From: Smittium mucronatum | Taxonomy: Eukaryota > Kickxellomycota > Harpellomycetes > Harpellales > Legeriomycetaceae | Reading direction: 5' to 3' | Assembly (NCBI GenBank): GCA_001953115.1 | Contig: LSSL01007540.1 | Location: 1 to 35,292 of the forward strand | Length of the DNA: 35,292 nucleotides | Shown here: in pieces, positions 1 through 12,098 of the stretch | How the letters are laid out: every line of letters begins with the position of its first letter | Position numbering within the stretch: position 1 is the stretch's first letter | Translations under genes and position numbers: made by a program | Notes under the pieces: model-generated | Database searches by the model: none | What the model was told of the DNA's origin: nothing | The model's input: the letters and a program-made list of their open reading frames with translations, nothing else

Positions 1-13
1 GGGGGGGGGGGGG
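1..13. repeat. Poly-G run at window edge
   Basis: Thirteen consecutive G residues open the window, although G is otherwise scarce here. A run like this exactly at a sequence end is commonly an artefact (two-colour sequencing chemistry reads absent signal as G) or a poorly resolved homopolymer. A true G tract cannot be excluded. Confidence 0.8.
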
Positions 14-200
14 TCTTAAAATCTTTTTTTCAGCTCAGCGCTGACAACGCCAGCCAAATAATTGAACTGGGAGCAGCGAAATTATTGGATGGCATTCGTG
101 TTGTACGTCTATTAATACTGGAAGTTATTGGAAGATCACCAGTCCTCTTATATCAATAACCAGTGGGCACGGAGCTGCTAGAGCGGCGGAGAGAAGTTGG
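14..200 (+). repeat. GC-richer repeat, copy A
   Basis: This block stands out by its base composition. It matches a second block at about 405-590 in the same orientation. The best-kept part is TAAAATCTTTTTTTCRGCTC at 17-36 and 412-431 (one mismatch). Beyond it the two can be followed with gaps through AGCCAA, CAGCG, GTAC, AATACT and GGGTAAGGA/GGGCACGGA-like stretches. Copy A is the more GC-rich. The family is not recognised. The outer limits are approximate because the similarity fades and the window begins here. Confidence 0.5.
34..159 (+). CDS. Possible 3'-terminal exon (41 codons), unassigned
   Basis: An acceptor-like tract (seven T then CAG, ending at 33) is followed by an open frame of 41 codons ending in TAA at 157-159. 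The peptide begins LSADNASQIIELGAAKLLDG and has normal protein-like composition (A, G, D, E, V), unlike the F/I/K/N-rich chance frames of the rest of the left side. The opposite strand is also mostly open across the same bases, so the coding strand is uncertain. The segment lies inside repeat copy A, and copy B does not keep the frame. It may be the end of a gene cut by the window edge, or just a GC-rich repeat. No family is recognised. Confidence 0.18.
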   Translation, partial: LSADNASQIIELGAAKLLDGIRVVRLLILEVIGRSPVLLYQ

Positions 201-404
201 GGAGAAATTTTTTTATTGAAAATTTTTATTAAAGTTTTTATTCATTGTTATTGAGTTTAAAAATAAATTATAAGTAAAAAATAATATCTTTTTAAAATGA
301 TAGAGCAAACTTCAGCTCAAAATATTTTTTTTTAGATAATCAATTGTTTATATTTTACTCATAAAGCCTAATTGGAGCAGATAAGCCTATTATTTGGGAA
401 GTGG

Positions 405-590
405 GGGCTAATAAAATCTTTTTTTCGGCTCCTGTATGATGAGTTAGCCAATTGATTTGCTGAAAACAGCGGAGTAATTTTATTGTATCCGTACTATTTT
501 TTTACCAATACTTGGGAGGTTTTATTTATCAAAAGCTCATTTTAATTAAACCTTGCGGGTAAGGACTGACTAAATTATCGATCCCGAGTT
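405..590 (+). repeat. Repeat, copy B (diverged)
   Basis: Direct-orientation relative of the 14-200 block, about 395 bp downstream. It starts with a short G run (GGGGG at 403-407), then TAAAATCTTTTTTTCGGCTC at 412-431, then gapped similarity to about 590. It is more AT-rich than copy A and its frame is interrupted. An older copy decaying towards the local base composition is the simplest reading. Confidence 0.45.
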
Positions 591-3435
591 TTCCAGGAAT
601 TTTTTAAAATTTTATGAGTATTTAGCTTATCTTTTGTATATTTATACATTATAAATAAAAAAAGATTGAGTTTTTTAATAAAAAAGAAGCGGGAAACGTA
701 AAATATTCAAATTAAATTGACATAGAGAGTAAAAATAATTGTTATATAGTGTTTTACCATAATTTTTACTGGATAATTTTCAATTTTTTCCTTTTATATA
801 AAATATTATACTCAAAACAAGCGACTAAAAGTTATTAATAGGCAAATAGTTTGGGATATTGTTAGAAATGTACATATTTTTTACATAACAATCAAAAAAA
901 AATCATTAATAAGAAAAATGCTCCTATAATTTTATATATCAATTTAAAAACATATATTTGTGACATCGTAAACATTTTCACAATTTTTTTACAAACTGAA
1001 CTATTAAGGTTTTATTTTTTTAAAATCTCGCCTTTAATACGGAGAATAGGTACTTAAAAGATTTTTTCGAAAAAAATTGATAAAAAAATAATTGAATTTC
1101 TCAAGACCTTAATTTTTACAAAATTTATCCTGAATTTAAACTTCAAAGATGCTTACTACATATTGGTAATCTGATAATAAAAACTTGGTAAAGGCAATAA
1201 TCACTCCCTCCAAATTCTGAATATTTATATATAACTATAATTGTTAAATTTTAGCTATGTGACTTTTCAAAGGTTTAAACCCAAGCTTTCAAATTTTTCG
1301 AAAATGAGCACAAGTATCAATTCTAACATTTAAATATTCAAATACATTATCAAAACCCTACTTATTAAATTTTCCATTTTCAGCTCATTGATTTTAAAAA
1401 TATCTTATTTTAAAAGCCAATTTTTTAAAAAAGTTTAAACCAAATAAAAAATAATCCTAATTTTCTTGTCAATCTACATATTAGGTAAAATTATATAAAC
1501 ACCAATGAATTTTATAATTGAATTTAACAACCTAATAAATTGAAGCTTTTTAAAGAGAAGATATACTTTGGTTTTTTTTGATTGAAACTATTTTTAATTT
1601 TTTTTTAATAAGCAGATTATTTGCGAAAACATTAAATAGAAAACATGCACCCAGTAGATATTTTAAAGCGCTGTTTAATAAAATAAATTCATGTTTTTGC
1701 GTGATGTTCATATTTTTTAAAATATGACTTCATTACATATATAGGGTTTATTTTTTGATTATTTTCTTAAATTTGAACTCTACTATAAATTAAAAAATTT
1801 GAATGATCTTATAAATTTGTATTTTTTATTTTCTTAAATAAAGTCCTTAAAATTATATTTTTCTCAGTATGTATCTGTATTTTTACCTTTATTTAAGATA
1901 ATTTTAATGCGGATATTTTTTAATATTAAGAATTATTTTAAAATTTATATTATTATCGGTATATTTTTTATTTTTTATTTTTTTTGCAAAAATGAGATAA
2001 TTTAGAATTTTAATTAATTTTTTTTGATAAGATAACCTATCCTTTAAAAGAAAAAAAAAAATTTTATCCAAATTTCTCTGGAAAGATTGAAATAGTAAAT
2101 TATATGGGTGATTTTTTTTTAAATATTTTTGCGAACATTATTTATGTTAGATTATAAAAAAATCCATAAGTATAATGACATTTAGTCGTTTTATATATAT
2201 ATAAAATACAATCCTTCAGGCAATTTAGTAATAATATAAATCTCCATAAATACACAAAAAACTTTATTTTTTTTATATAATAGTAACTGATTTTCCTGTT
2301 GAGATCAATTTATTTACAAATAATGGAAATTTTTGTTTAAAATAATATATTTTGCGATAAATTCGCGTATATAGAAGTTTGAGGCAAAATTAAGTTTAAT
2401 GAGATTGAAATTATGTATATTTTCAAAGCGTTGAAACATGAAATTGGGATTTTTATAGGATTTAATTTTTTATTTACACAATAAAAGTGAATTTAAAACC
2501 AGAAAAGAATTTGTAAAATCTCTCCCTTAGTATAAATCTATAATTTTTACATATAGATTTTTGGGTTTTATCATCGCAAATCTTACAAAAATCTTTTAAA
2601 AACACAGAAAATTATACATTATATATTCAGTTAAAATATGTATAGGCATGAAAAAATAAATTTCTTCTAGTAAATTTATTTTTTTCAATTAGTTATGAGG
2701 TATGCTAAGGGGAAAAGATTTTTATCGAGGTAAAAAGAACTTAAATTTTCAAACTTTAACACAAGTTATTTATGTGTATTTACATTGATATCATCTTTGA
2801 ACCCTTTTCTTCATTAAAATATTTAACAATATATTTAAATGATTGAAATTTGGAAGAAAATTAAAAAAAAAATTATTCAGATTAAAAAATATTTACAGTA
2901 ATTTTATTAAAAGTTATCACAAATAGAATTTACGCTGTGTTTATTAATAGCTGCTTCATTTTTTTTTGTTAGTAGTACATATTGGTATCTTATAAAAAAA
3001 TGATTTATCCTAGCAAGCTCTAAAAATGTCATAAAAAGATTGTATTTTTGATTTATGGAGCGGGATAATTTTTTTTTTTAATTTAGTAATTTTTTATTTA
3101 ATTTAAAATATGTAAGCCTGAAAAAACAGTTGAAAAAAAATCATAATTTCTTAAGAGATTTCAATACTAAAAAAAAAAATCGATCATATAAAATATAATA
3201 AACTTCCAATAATATTATATTAGAAAAATTTAGGTTCAAAAAAAAATCAGTGAAAAAAATTATAACAAGATAAAATTTTAGGATTTTACCTCTTATTGAA
3301 TAAATATCCAAAATAATACTGAGCTACAATATAGTCTATTATAATTTATGTTAGCTATCAAAAATTCCAAAAGTCAAAAAATAATAGAGAAGAAACAAAT
3401 TCGAGTATTTTTTTAAAAGAATTCCAGATTTTTTA

Positions 3436-3461
3436 AGGTAAATAAAGGTAAATAAAGGTAA
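3436..3461. repeat. Short tandem repeat, AGGTAAATAA x about 2.6
   Basis: A 10-bp unit (AGGTAAATAA) is repeated two and a half times without change. It is an ordinary minisatellite-like slip product in AT-rich DNA. Confidence 0.85.
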
Positions 3462-4268
3462 AAAATCTAAAATAAGACAGATATAGATTAGGGATTAAAA
3501 AAAATGAAATCTTATATAAATTTTGTTAAAAAATTAACAAATATAAAAGAATATTGAAAATTTATGACAATAAACTCAATAATTAATAGAAAAAAATATG
3601 CAGGAAAATTTTAAAAATATGTAAAAATAAAGAACTCAACTAAGACGGGATTTTTTTTAGAATTTCTCAGGATGGTTTCTGGTGAAGGTGGAAATTTTAT
3701 GGATATATCTAAAACAATAAATTATTTTCATTTGTTATCAAGATGTAAATATTAAATTTAGATTAAAATAATTTTAATAATTTGAACTAAATTGTTTTAT
3801 TTTCTTATTTTCTTAATCTTTTCTCTTAATTTTATACTTTAATTGAAAATTTAGAAATTTAATAAAAGATATGTTTCAAGGCCTATATTAGTTATTAGAA
3901 TTTTTTATAATATATCCAATTATTGAAATTATTTGTGCAAATGAGACTAATGACCAATATTAAAACAAAAAAAAACGCAATTTTTGGGAAATTTTGATAA
4001 TTTAATCACTTTTTCTACTAATACAAGTTCCTTATGATTTTTTTTATCTATAATAAAGACTATTGATGAAAGAATAATACAAATTTAAAATCGTTTTAGA
4101 GCTAATGATATACCGAAATTTCGCATTATATTTTTTATTATAATTACAAATAATTATGATTATATTGGAAAATGCAAAATTATTATTTTTTTATCTATTT
4201 TATTTTTATAATTTGTGTTTTGGTTTTTTAATAATATGATGAAAGGTGAATATTAATTGTATATCCAA

Positions 4269-4293
4269 ATTATTATTATTATTATTATTATTC
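4269..4293. repeat. ATT microsatellite
   Basis: About eight uninterrupted ATT/TTA triplets. A shorter, similar ATT tract occurs near 27652-27669. Confidence 0.9.
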
Positions 4294-7200
4294 TATAACA
4301 TATACTTAAAAAAATTAACCAGTGGTATAACTTATAATAAAAAAACTCATCAACTAAATAAATGGTACCATTGAAATTTTAGCTCAAAAAAACACGGTTT
4401 TTTATTCGAAATTAGTTTTTTTTATTTGGAACTCTTTTCATATCCTGATCAATGAGTATAAAAGTTTGATTTAGTATGATTAAATTAATAAATTTATATT
4501 TTAATCAAAATGAATTCCTATTTCATAAATAAAAAATGAAAAAAGTGTAAGGATCTCTATCGATAAACTTAAAAAATACTCTGATAGTTATTTATTTTAT
4601 AATATTATATAGGCTAGTTACAAAAAAATAAGAAATAAATAAATGTATGAGCATTAGAAAATGGATTTTTTAGTTTAAGAATAAATTGTAAAAATTATTA
4701 TTGTAAGCCAAATAACAGTGATATCACTAAGAAACACTAAAATAAGTAAAACAAAGAAAAAAATTATGATTTATCTTGAAAAAATCGCGTATTCCATTTA
4801 AAATTTATTTCGGAAAAAGGATTATGTTATCGAGAGAATTAAAATTGTGATAAATAGCCAGATTTTTAGTTATTATCAATAAAATTTTAATAATCTTGGT
4901 ATCTTGTATGTGCGTTTATAATATATATTCTTTATAATAAAAATATAAATATTGTCTAAAGAAAAATATTTATTTATTATTGGTTTTATATTGGGGTTGA
5001 ATTTACGGATCGATAAATTTAATGAACTGGCACTAACAGATAAAGTTATAAATTTACCTAACAAAAAAAAAGGGATTTTAAGAAAATTTTACAATTTAAC
5101 CCTTGTTAAAAAAAATAATAAGTTCCAAAATTTAAAAAAAAAATTATTGATTTATAGGTGAGTTAAAATTTACATTATTCAAGCGCTGATTCCATATATA
5201 TTTAAAAAAATTATTATTTATATTCAGACGTTTGTTTTATATTAAATAATAATATCTAAGCTAAGATTTTATATTTGTTTAAATCTTAACTTTATGTTTA
5301 TTTCTCTTTCGATTTTAGACTTATAAAATAAAATATTAAGATATATTTCTTTTTTAATTTGTAATTACCCTTTATTTCCATGTATTGATTTTTATGGACT
5401 TTATGAATAAATATGTATTAAGCTTAATTAAGAAAAAACTTCTTTAATTTTGAATTAAAGTTTCTCAGTGAAGCTAACTTTGGTTTTTATAAATTTAGAA
5501 AAACAATATACTTAATTATTCGCTAAAGTATTTAGATAAATGCTTGTTTATTAATACTTTGTTTTATATTTTTCTTATGAGCTAAAATGTGAAATTTAGT
5601 AATTTTAATTCACATTTAATATTTAATTTAATATTTTTTTATTAATAAAAAATTATTACTTATGTCCAAAATGTATTACTTTATGGGGGTTATAAATCAA
5701 AAAACCAAAATATACCAAATAAATTCATTTTAAATTTATAATATTTTATTAATATACCTTCAAATTTCGAATATGTTAATTATTAATTTTTTTTTTGCTA
5801 ATGACTATGTATAGACTTAATATCTAAAATTTTAATTTCTATTGTTAACAAAAAAATATTAATATTTTTTTTAGCGTTAGATAATGATAAATGGTTTTAG
5901 TCATTTAAAAATACAGTATTTTGTGTTATTTACAAAATTCTTTATATATTATAATTAAACTATTTTAATATTTATTTGTCATAAAATTATTTTTTATATC
6001 ACATTTTTCGATTTTTGTACGCCATTTTTTTTAATTTTAATTTTATAGTATCTGTGATTAAATATAATGAATAGTAAGATAGTGATTAAGATCATGCATA
6101 ATAAAAAGCTTATAATATGGAAGTGATACAAAGACTGAATATACGTTTTAAAAAAGTATTGGTGATATTTAATTCTAAATCCAAAATACACCTACTTTAA
6201 ATTATATATATTTTAAAATATTGTTAAATAAACTCATAGAATTTTGAATAAAAAGAGTATCAGAGTTATGATATAAAAAAAATACAGAATATAATATTTG
6301 AATAATTTTTTTTTAAAAAAAACGATACGCACTATAATCTAAGAAACCAGATTTTTTCAGGTAAAGGATTTAAACCTTAGATATTTTATCTTTCGGAGGT
6401 TTTTTTTAACTTTAAAATCCAATTTTTTCATCTTCAATATTATAATATTTAAAAAATTTAATAATCGTTTTTAGGTGTTGATAATTAATAAGTTATATCA
6501 ATAAATCAAAATAAGTATTGAAATTTTTTAATTTAAATATTGTTATATTTTTGGAATTTTGAAATCAAATCAAATAAAAATATTAATGTTTTATTAGGAT
6601 AACAGAGTCTTAATAGAATAAACTTAGTAATTTTCAAATTTAGACCAAATAGAATCACATATACTAATATATTTTTAATAATAAATTTTTTGAATTAAAA
6701 CGGATCCAGAAATTTATTTTTATCGGATTATATATATAATATTTTGTTTTTGTTTATTTAGAATTTTATAAGGAGTATTTTTCAAGAGGAGCTTGATAAA
6801 GAATTAATACGAAAAAACAGGCATTATCTGATGCAAATAGCATAGATAAATAATTTGCATAAAATATTATGACGTATTGACATATTTACGAGTCTTGGTA
6901 TTCAAAGGAAAAAAATCATGTACTTAGTAGAATATTCTTTTTTAATTTAAATAGCTTTTTATTTAAATATTCATTTATGCCTGTAACTTTAAATAGATTA
7001 GAATATAATTTAAAAAAAAGTGGCATAAAAATCAAAAATCTTGTCAAATAAATGCCAAAAAATATATATGAAAAGGTGTAATCTGTGTTTTTTTGATAAA
7101 AATAATTCATATTTAAAGTAAATATACCAATTTTTATAACTTCATAAGCTTAATTATTGGATAAATTTTTAAAATTCTAATTGAAAAACTTTATTAGAAA

Positions 7201-7411
7201 AACTTAGCGCATATTTTAAATTTATTCATAGCTCAGGCATTCCAAATAATTATGTAATATAAAGAATTTTTTTTATAACTTAAATATAACTAATAATATA
7301 AAAATTGATTTAAAATTTTTTAATCAGTATGTAAAACTTTTAAACAATAAATATATATATGGATTATCGATTGATATTATAATACAATTTAAAATTTAAT
7401 TCAGCTTATAA

Positions 7412-8275
7412 TTAAAAACGAAATAATTTTTAGAAATTTCATACACAAATATATTTAATTTGAATTCTTTGTAGAAAAAACAAATTTTGTTATTGATTTT
7501 TGAAGTTTATTTTAATAAAATTCTTTTTTTTTTCTGATAGGCTATTCATTTATCGAACCATCGAAATTTTTATTTTATACCATCAATTTTGGATTAGGTT
7601 TTTTTATTAAATAAGGAAAACAAAGCAAAAAAACCCTTTATTATTTATATTGTACGAAGATAGAGAGAGGATTTTTTCGCATTAAATAAATATCAAAAAA
7701 GAATGTTTTTTGTGATATTTTTCTTTAAAAGAATAAATATCTATTTAGCTATTTTTAAAATAAAATTTGCAAATAAATAAATAAATTAATACTATGACAC
7801 CTCTTAAAAAATCTATAGGGATTAGAGTGATTGATAAAAAATATTTCTTATTTAATTCTGTATTTTTTATCTTGATTTAAAATTTACATATATATTTATT
7901 TCTGTATTTTTTATCTTGATTTAAAATTTACATATATATTTAATTCTGTATTTTTTGTCTTGATTTAAAATTTACATATATATTTAATATTCTAATAAAT
8001 GGATTCCAGTGGAAATAACTATAGTTTACTGCAGGAAAATTCTTGTCGAGGATTCAGCAATACCAGTATAATTGCCTGAAGAATAGATGATCATACACAA
8101 AATATTTCCAAATTCTTTAGTCTGAATTCCTGGGTATAATTCTTAAGAATATAAATAGGTATCCAAATTGCTATGGTCTAACTAAATATCAATGTAAAAA
8201 AATATATAAATCCCATTTAATATTAATAGATGATTATTAAATTTTGAATTTTCGAATATTATTTGATTGAGCTAT
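7412..8275 (+). repeat. Left arm of element 1
   Basis: Reverse complement of 11322-12098. Landmarks kept in both arms are the GATAGGCTATTCATTTATCG block near 7540-7556, the TCTCTCT-containing block near 7662-7672, GGATTCCAGTGGAAAT near 8001-8016 and the GGAATTCAGAC/GTCTGAATTCC block near 8122-8132. The inner end is at TTTGATTGAG(C/T)TAT. The arm is 87 bp longer than its partner because of a local tandem triplication (7857-7988). Apart from this, the differences are scattered substitutions and small indels. Confidence 0.85.
7857..7988 (+). repeat. 44-bp tandem repeat, three copies
   Basis: Three adjacent 44-bp units, each beginning TCTGTATTTTTT(A/G)TCTTGA and ending in ACATATATATTTA; TCTG recurs at 7857, 7901 and 7945. 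The third unit has one A-to-G change. The right arm has the unit once (near 11610-11655), so the expansion happened in the left arm after the two arms were formed. Confidence 0.9.
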
Positions 8276-9337
8276 AAAAAATTTTATTATTAAAAAATAG
8301 AAAATCATATTATCTACTTAAATATATTATTTAAATAACGAAAATACTTCTTATCACCATCAAAAATAACCTAGATAGTTTTTATGAATTATAATTTATA
8401 TCTATTAACAATATTATATGTATTTGGAAAGCATTTCTGTTATGAATTTGAAATCGAAAAAGTTTTTTTTAAATCTTTATTCATTCTGTGATATAGCTGA
8501 ATGATTTATAAAAGAGCCAATAAAATTTAAGAAAATTTTGATCATAAAGTCCTTAATATTTTTTGTAAAAAACGAAATATAATATATTTAAGATAAAAAA
8601 AATGATTACAGAAGTATTGAAGGAGTAGAGTGATGAATAAATTACGCACCAAAAAGTATAAAAATAAAAAATAAAGACTTATGAAAAATTTGGAATTTTT
8701 AGAATAAATATTTATCTTCAAGTTATTTATTATTAATTTGTGAGTTTTAGACATATAAGTATTTCTTAAATTTTATTATTATACAATAAACAATTTATAA
8801 ATCCTTTTTCATAATTTTAACCCTTAATAATAATCTTAAACTATGGAATAATTTTTGACTAAAGATATCATTAGAAATGCTGCTAAATAAGCCTCAAAAA
8901 TAACCAGAAGAGTTGAAAAATTTCACCTATATATTCAATTATATACAATTTTTTCTTTAAAATTTTGGAAATATCTATACTCGCAGTATTAAAATTATTA
9001 ATTTTATCATATTTAAGGCAAGCTTATAATATACACTCATTGGATATTTCTCTCGGAATATCCCATCTCACCTAATATGCTCCATCATTATGGAAATTAA
9101 TATGATTATCCTGTAGCAAGTAAAATATAGTGCTGAATTTATTTATCTGAAGCTCAAAATTTTATTTCCCACTGAAATATCAGGAGGAAAGAAAAATTAG
9201 GAGGATAATAATAAACTTTATAAAGAAATAGACGATATTTTCAACCTCTTTGCTTTTTTTAATTATAGGTTTCAATCTTTAATCAATTATTTAAGGAGTA
9301 CTGAATAATAAATAATAAACTCCTCTCGTTTATTTCT

Positions 9338-9362
9338 CATCAAAAAAACCCCATTTTTGATG
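9338..9362. repeat. Small perfect hairpin
   Basis: CATCAAAAA (9338-9346) pairs with TTTTTGATG (9354-9362) across a 7-nt loop. A competing CCCCA/TGGGG pairing exists at 9349-9353 and 9361-9365. It lies inside element 1. No function is evident. Confidence 0.5.
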
Positions 9363-9643
9363 GGGATAATAATGAATAGTATTGTAAATATTTATATGGA
9401 TATTTAATTTTATCTCCAATAGACGAATTATATACTATCAATAGTTATCAAATTTTCATTGATAGAGTTATATAAAAATATTGGAATAAACGAATCACAC
9501 ATAAGATTAACAAGAAAATTAATTTTCTGTATTGTATTTTGATTTAATTAGAAAATATTTCAATTATAATATTTTTATAATATTAATAAATAAATTTTGA
9601 ATATTATTTTATAATTATTAAAACCTCTAAAAATCAAACATTG

Positions 9644-9987
9644 ATGTATTTAAATTATAAATTTCGTTTAAAAGCCTTATTTTGTGCCTTTATTATCTAC
9701 GCCTTAATTCTTTTATTTTTTAATTTAGAAATCGGTTCTCCAAAACTTACATATATAACATTAAATTCTATATTAGGTTTATCTTTTTAAGCTTTGGAAT
9801 TTTGGTATTCGACTGGTTTTACGAATATTATATATCAAATAATGAAATTTACCTTCTATTTTTGAATTTAATTATATTTTCGGTAAATTCAGTCACCATA
9901 TTTGTTGTGAAACACTTTAAAAAACAATGTAACTTTAAAAAGCTGGAAAGATGGCTTCTTTTATTCTGTATATATGTATATATATAA
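9644..9987 (+). pseudogene. Possible frameshifted small membrane protein, unassigned
   Basis: An ATG frame (9644-9790, 48 codons) runs into TAA just after a T5 run. The next frame is open from 9724 to 9987 and takes over within the overlap. Joined by one frameshift at that T run they would give a protein of about 110 residues with roughly three hydrophobic stretches, an FDWFYEYY segment and a basic KHFKKQ segment between the second and third. Hydrophobic composition is expected of any AT-rich reading frame, and neither half is long enough to exclude chance. No family is recognised. If real, it is cargo of element 1 and is broken. Confidence 0.2.
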
Positions 9988-10469
9988 TATGATTTGTAGA
10001 AAATGTCTAAGATTTTTTACTGTTCTTTTTTTCATCACAAAATATATCTTTTACCTTCACAGTTATTATCCTGTATAATATTTATAAATTTTAATTAAAT
10101 GGGGAAAAAAAAATGTTTTAAATTTTATATATGTTAAAAATAAAAATAAATATTTTATTTTAAGCTATTCAGTGGATCAAATAGTGTCATATTTTATTAG
10201 TTTGATATCCAATATTTAAACGGTTTTGGAGAAAAAAATAAATAAATTATTACATTTCTCAGAACGAAAATTTTGATAAATCTAATTTTTTATACCTCTA
10301 TCTTTTAAATGGCTATAAATAAATAAAATAAAGTTAAAATACAATTTTTATTTCCTTTAGTATAATATTGATAAAAATATCTTTAGCTTATCCCCAAAGA
10401 TCCCTAGAAATTTTTTTTTCAGTTTTTTTTAAAATATTTTTATTTGTGTAAACTTTTCTTCAAGAATGA

Positions 10470-10736
10470 TTAACTAATATAATTATATTTGATATAGCTG
10501 TCTCAATACCATTTATTATACTACTTATTAAAATCAGTTTTCTTTTATTAAATATGAATAAATTTTATTTGATTATATTATTCAGTAGATTCATCCATTA
10601 TTTTGTGATTTCGGATAAATGTATGAAAAAGTGTATTTTGAGAATATTACTAATGATAGATGTAGTTGAAGGAATCAAAATTACTTCAAATTATCCGGGT
10701 ATTAAATCAAAATTAAAAGAAATAAATCAAACATAG
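10470..10736 (+). CDS. Unassigned hydrophobic ORF in element 1
   Basis: This frame is open for 88 codons after a TGA at 10467-10469; the first ATG is at 10554. The first half is strongly hydrophobic (FDIAVSIPFIILLIKISFLL, then NMNKFYLIILF). The second half is mixed and ends in a soluble-looking lysine-rich tail (SNYPGIKSKLKEI). By its stop-codon statistics one or two such frames are expected by chance in a window like this. It is recorded because it sits on the same strand as, and about 480 bp downstream of, the other candidate frame in the same element. Confidence 0.15.
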   Translation, partial: LTNIIIFDIAVSIPFIILLIKISFLLLNMNKFYLIILFSRFIHYFVISDKCMKKCILRILLMIDVVEGIKITSNYPGIKSKLKEINQT

Positions 10737-11321
10737 AAATTTAACATTATAAAATACATAGATGCGGAAAATAACACAGCTTTAATCTATCCCTTATTTT
10801 TTCTTAATCAAAAAAAGTTACATAATATATGCACTAAATTTAAAACAAAGGATTAATTATTTTTTTATAGTTTCAATAAATATTTTTTTATACGGTTTTT
10901 TAGTAATATCAAGCCCATATGTAAACCAAAATATCCGTGGTTAATCTAAATTGTTTATTTAAATAAATATTTTTACAACCTTATTAATATTATTTAGAAA
11001 AAATTTCAATAATAAATATTAATAAAAATTTTATTAGCTGTGGAAAAAAATATTGGAAAAATTTCATATCAGTTAAATTTATGATTTTTGATTAGGTGGA
11101 AACTTCCACAATTTATCAGATATAGTCTAGATATATAAATATATTTGTGTGATGAATTTTTTTTTAATATAGTTGATTAATCTATAATCAATTTTTATGT
11201 TTGTTTTTTGATTAATATATAGTTGATTTTACCTAATACATTTCTAAAAAATCAAATTTGGATATAGATTGAATTTTTCAAAAAAAAAATTCAATTATAG
11301 TATCAAATCTGTAATTTATTC

Positions 11322-12098
11322 ATAACTCAATCAAATAATATTTGAAAATTCAAAATTTAATAATCATCTATTAATATTAAATGGGATTTATATATATTTT
11401 TACATTGATATTTAGTTAGACCATAGCAATTCGGATACCTATTTATATTCTTAAGAATTATACCCAGGAATTCAGACTAAAGAATTTGGAAATATTTTGT
11501 GTATGATCATCTATTCTTCAGGCAATTATACTGGTATTGCTGAAGCCTTGACAAGAATTTTCCTGCAGTGCACTATAGTGATTTCCACTGGAATCCATTT
11601 ATTATAATATTAAATATATATGTAAATTTTAAATCAAGATAAAAAATACAGAATCAAATAAGAAATATTTTTTATCAATCACTCTAATCCCTAAAGATTT
11701 TTTAAGAGGTGTCATAGTATTAATTTATTTATTTATTTGCAAATTTTATTTTAAAAATAGCTAAATAGATATTTATTCTTTTAAAGAAAAATATCACAAA
11801 AAACATTCTTTTTTGATATTTATTTAATGCGAAAAAATCCTCTCTCTATCTTCGTACAATATAAATAATAAAGGGTTTTTTTGCTTTTTTTTCCATATTT
11901 AATAAAATAACCTAATCCAAAATTGATGGTATAAAATAAAAATTTCGATGGTTCGATAAATGAATAGCCTATCAGAAAAAAAAAAGAATTTTATTAAAAT
12001 AAACTTCAAAAATCAATAACAAAATTGGTTTTTTCTACAAAGCTTTCAAATTCAATATATTTTTGTATAAAATTTCTAAAAATTATTTCATTTTTAAT
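11322..12098 (-). repeat. Right arm of element 1
   Basis: Inverted partner of 7412-8275. At its outer end an open minus-strand frame (12006-12194, 62 codons) starts outside the arm and finishes inside it. The left arm keeps the matching frame (about 7411-7502) with nearly the same residues (IKNEIIFRNFI, then VEKTNFVIDF and a stop at the same place), broken by one TAA. The arm end may therefore hold the tail of an old coding region. Confidence 0.85.

Larger units (their letters stand above)
600..7411. other. AT-rich stretch with no recognisable gene
   Basis: I see no supported gene in these 6.8 kb. The longest open frames (for example at 4876-5064, 4952-5161, 5994-6191 and 6916-7110) are about 60-70 codons, consist almost wholly of F, I, K, L, N and Y, and partly overlap each other antisense. 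That is expected by chance in such AT-rich DNA. No tRNA, rRNA or transposase motif was found. Homopolymer runs of A and T are frequent. Confidence 0.6.
7412..12098. mobile_element. Foldback-type element 1 (long inverted repeats, 3-kb interior)
   Basis: Two long arms in opposite orientation (7412-8275 and 11322-12098) enclose 3.05 kb. The arms match along almost their whole length; one strand of the region would fold into a hairpin of more than 750 bp. This is the layout of foldback DNA elements and of MULE-like elements with long terminal inverted repeats. No intact transposase is visible inside. I could not define a target-site duplication: similarity at the outer ends fades, with an indel near 7390-7410 and 12100-12115, so the limits are approximate. 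A segmental inverted duplication without transposition is the alternative. Confidence 0.6.

Noticed and set aside
3436..3461. Tandem units considered as a CRISPR array (also 7857-7988)
   Set aside because: The units are adjacent, without spacers, and the genome is eukaryotic. They are simple tandem repeats.
4876..5161. Overlapping ORFs of 62 and 69 codons on opposite strands
   Set aside because: Both are made of AT-rich codons and are antisense to each other. No motif was found; chance frames.
5994..8754. Minus-strand ORFs of 64-70 codons at 5994-6191, 6916-7110 and 8542-8754, with membrane-protein appearance
   Set aside because: Hydrophobic F/I/L/Y composition is automatic in AT-rich DNA; the lengths are within chance expectation.
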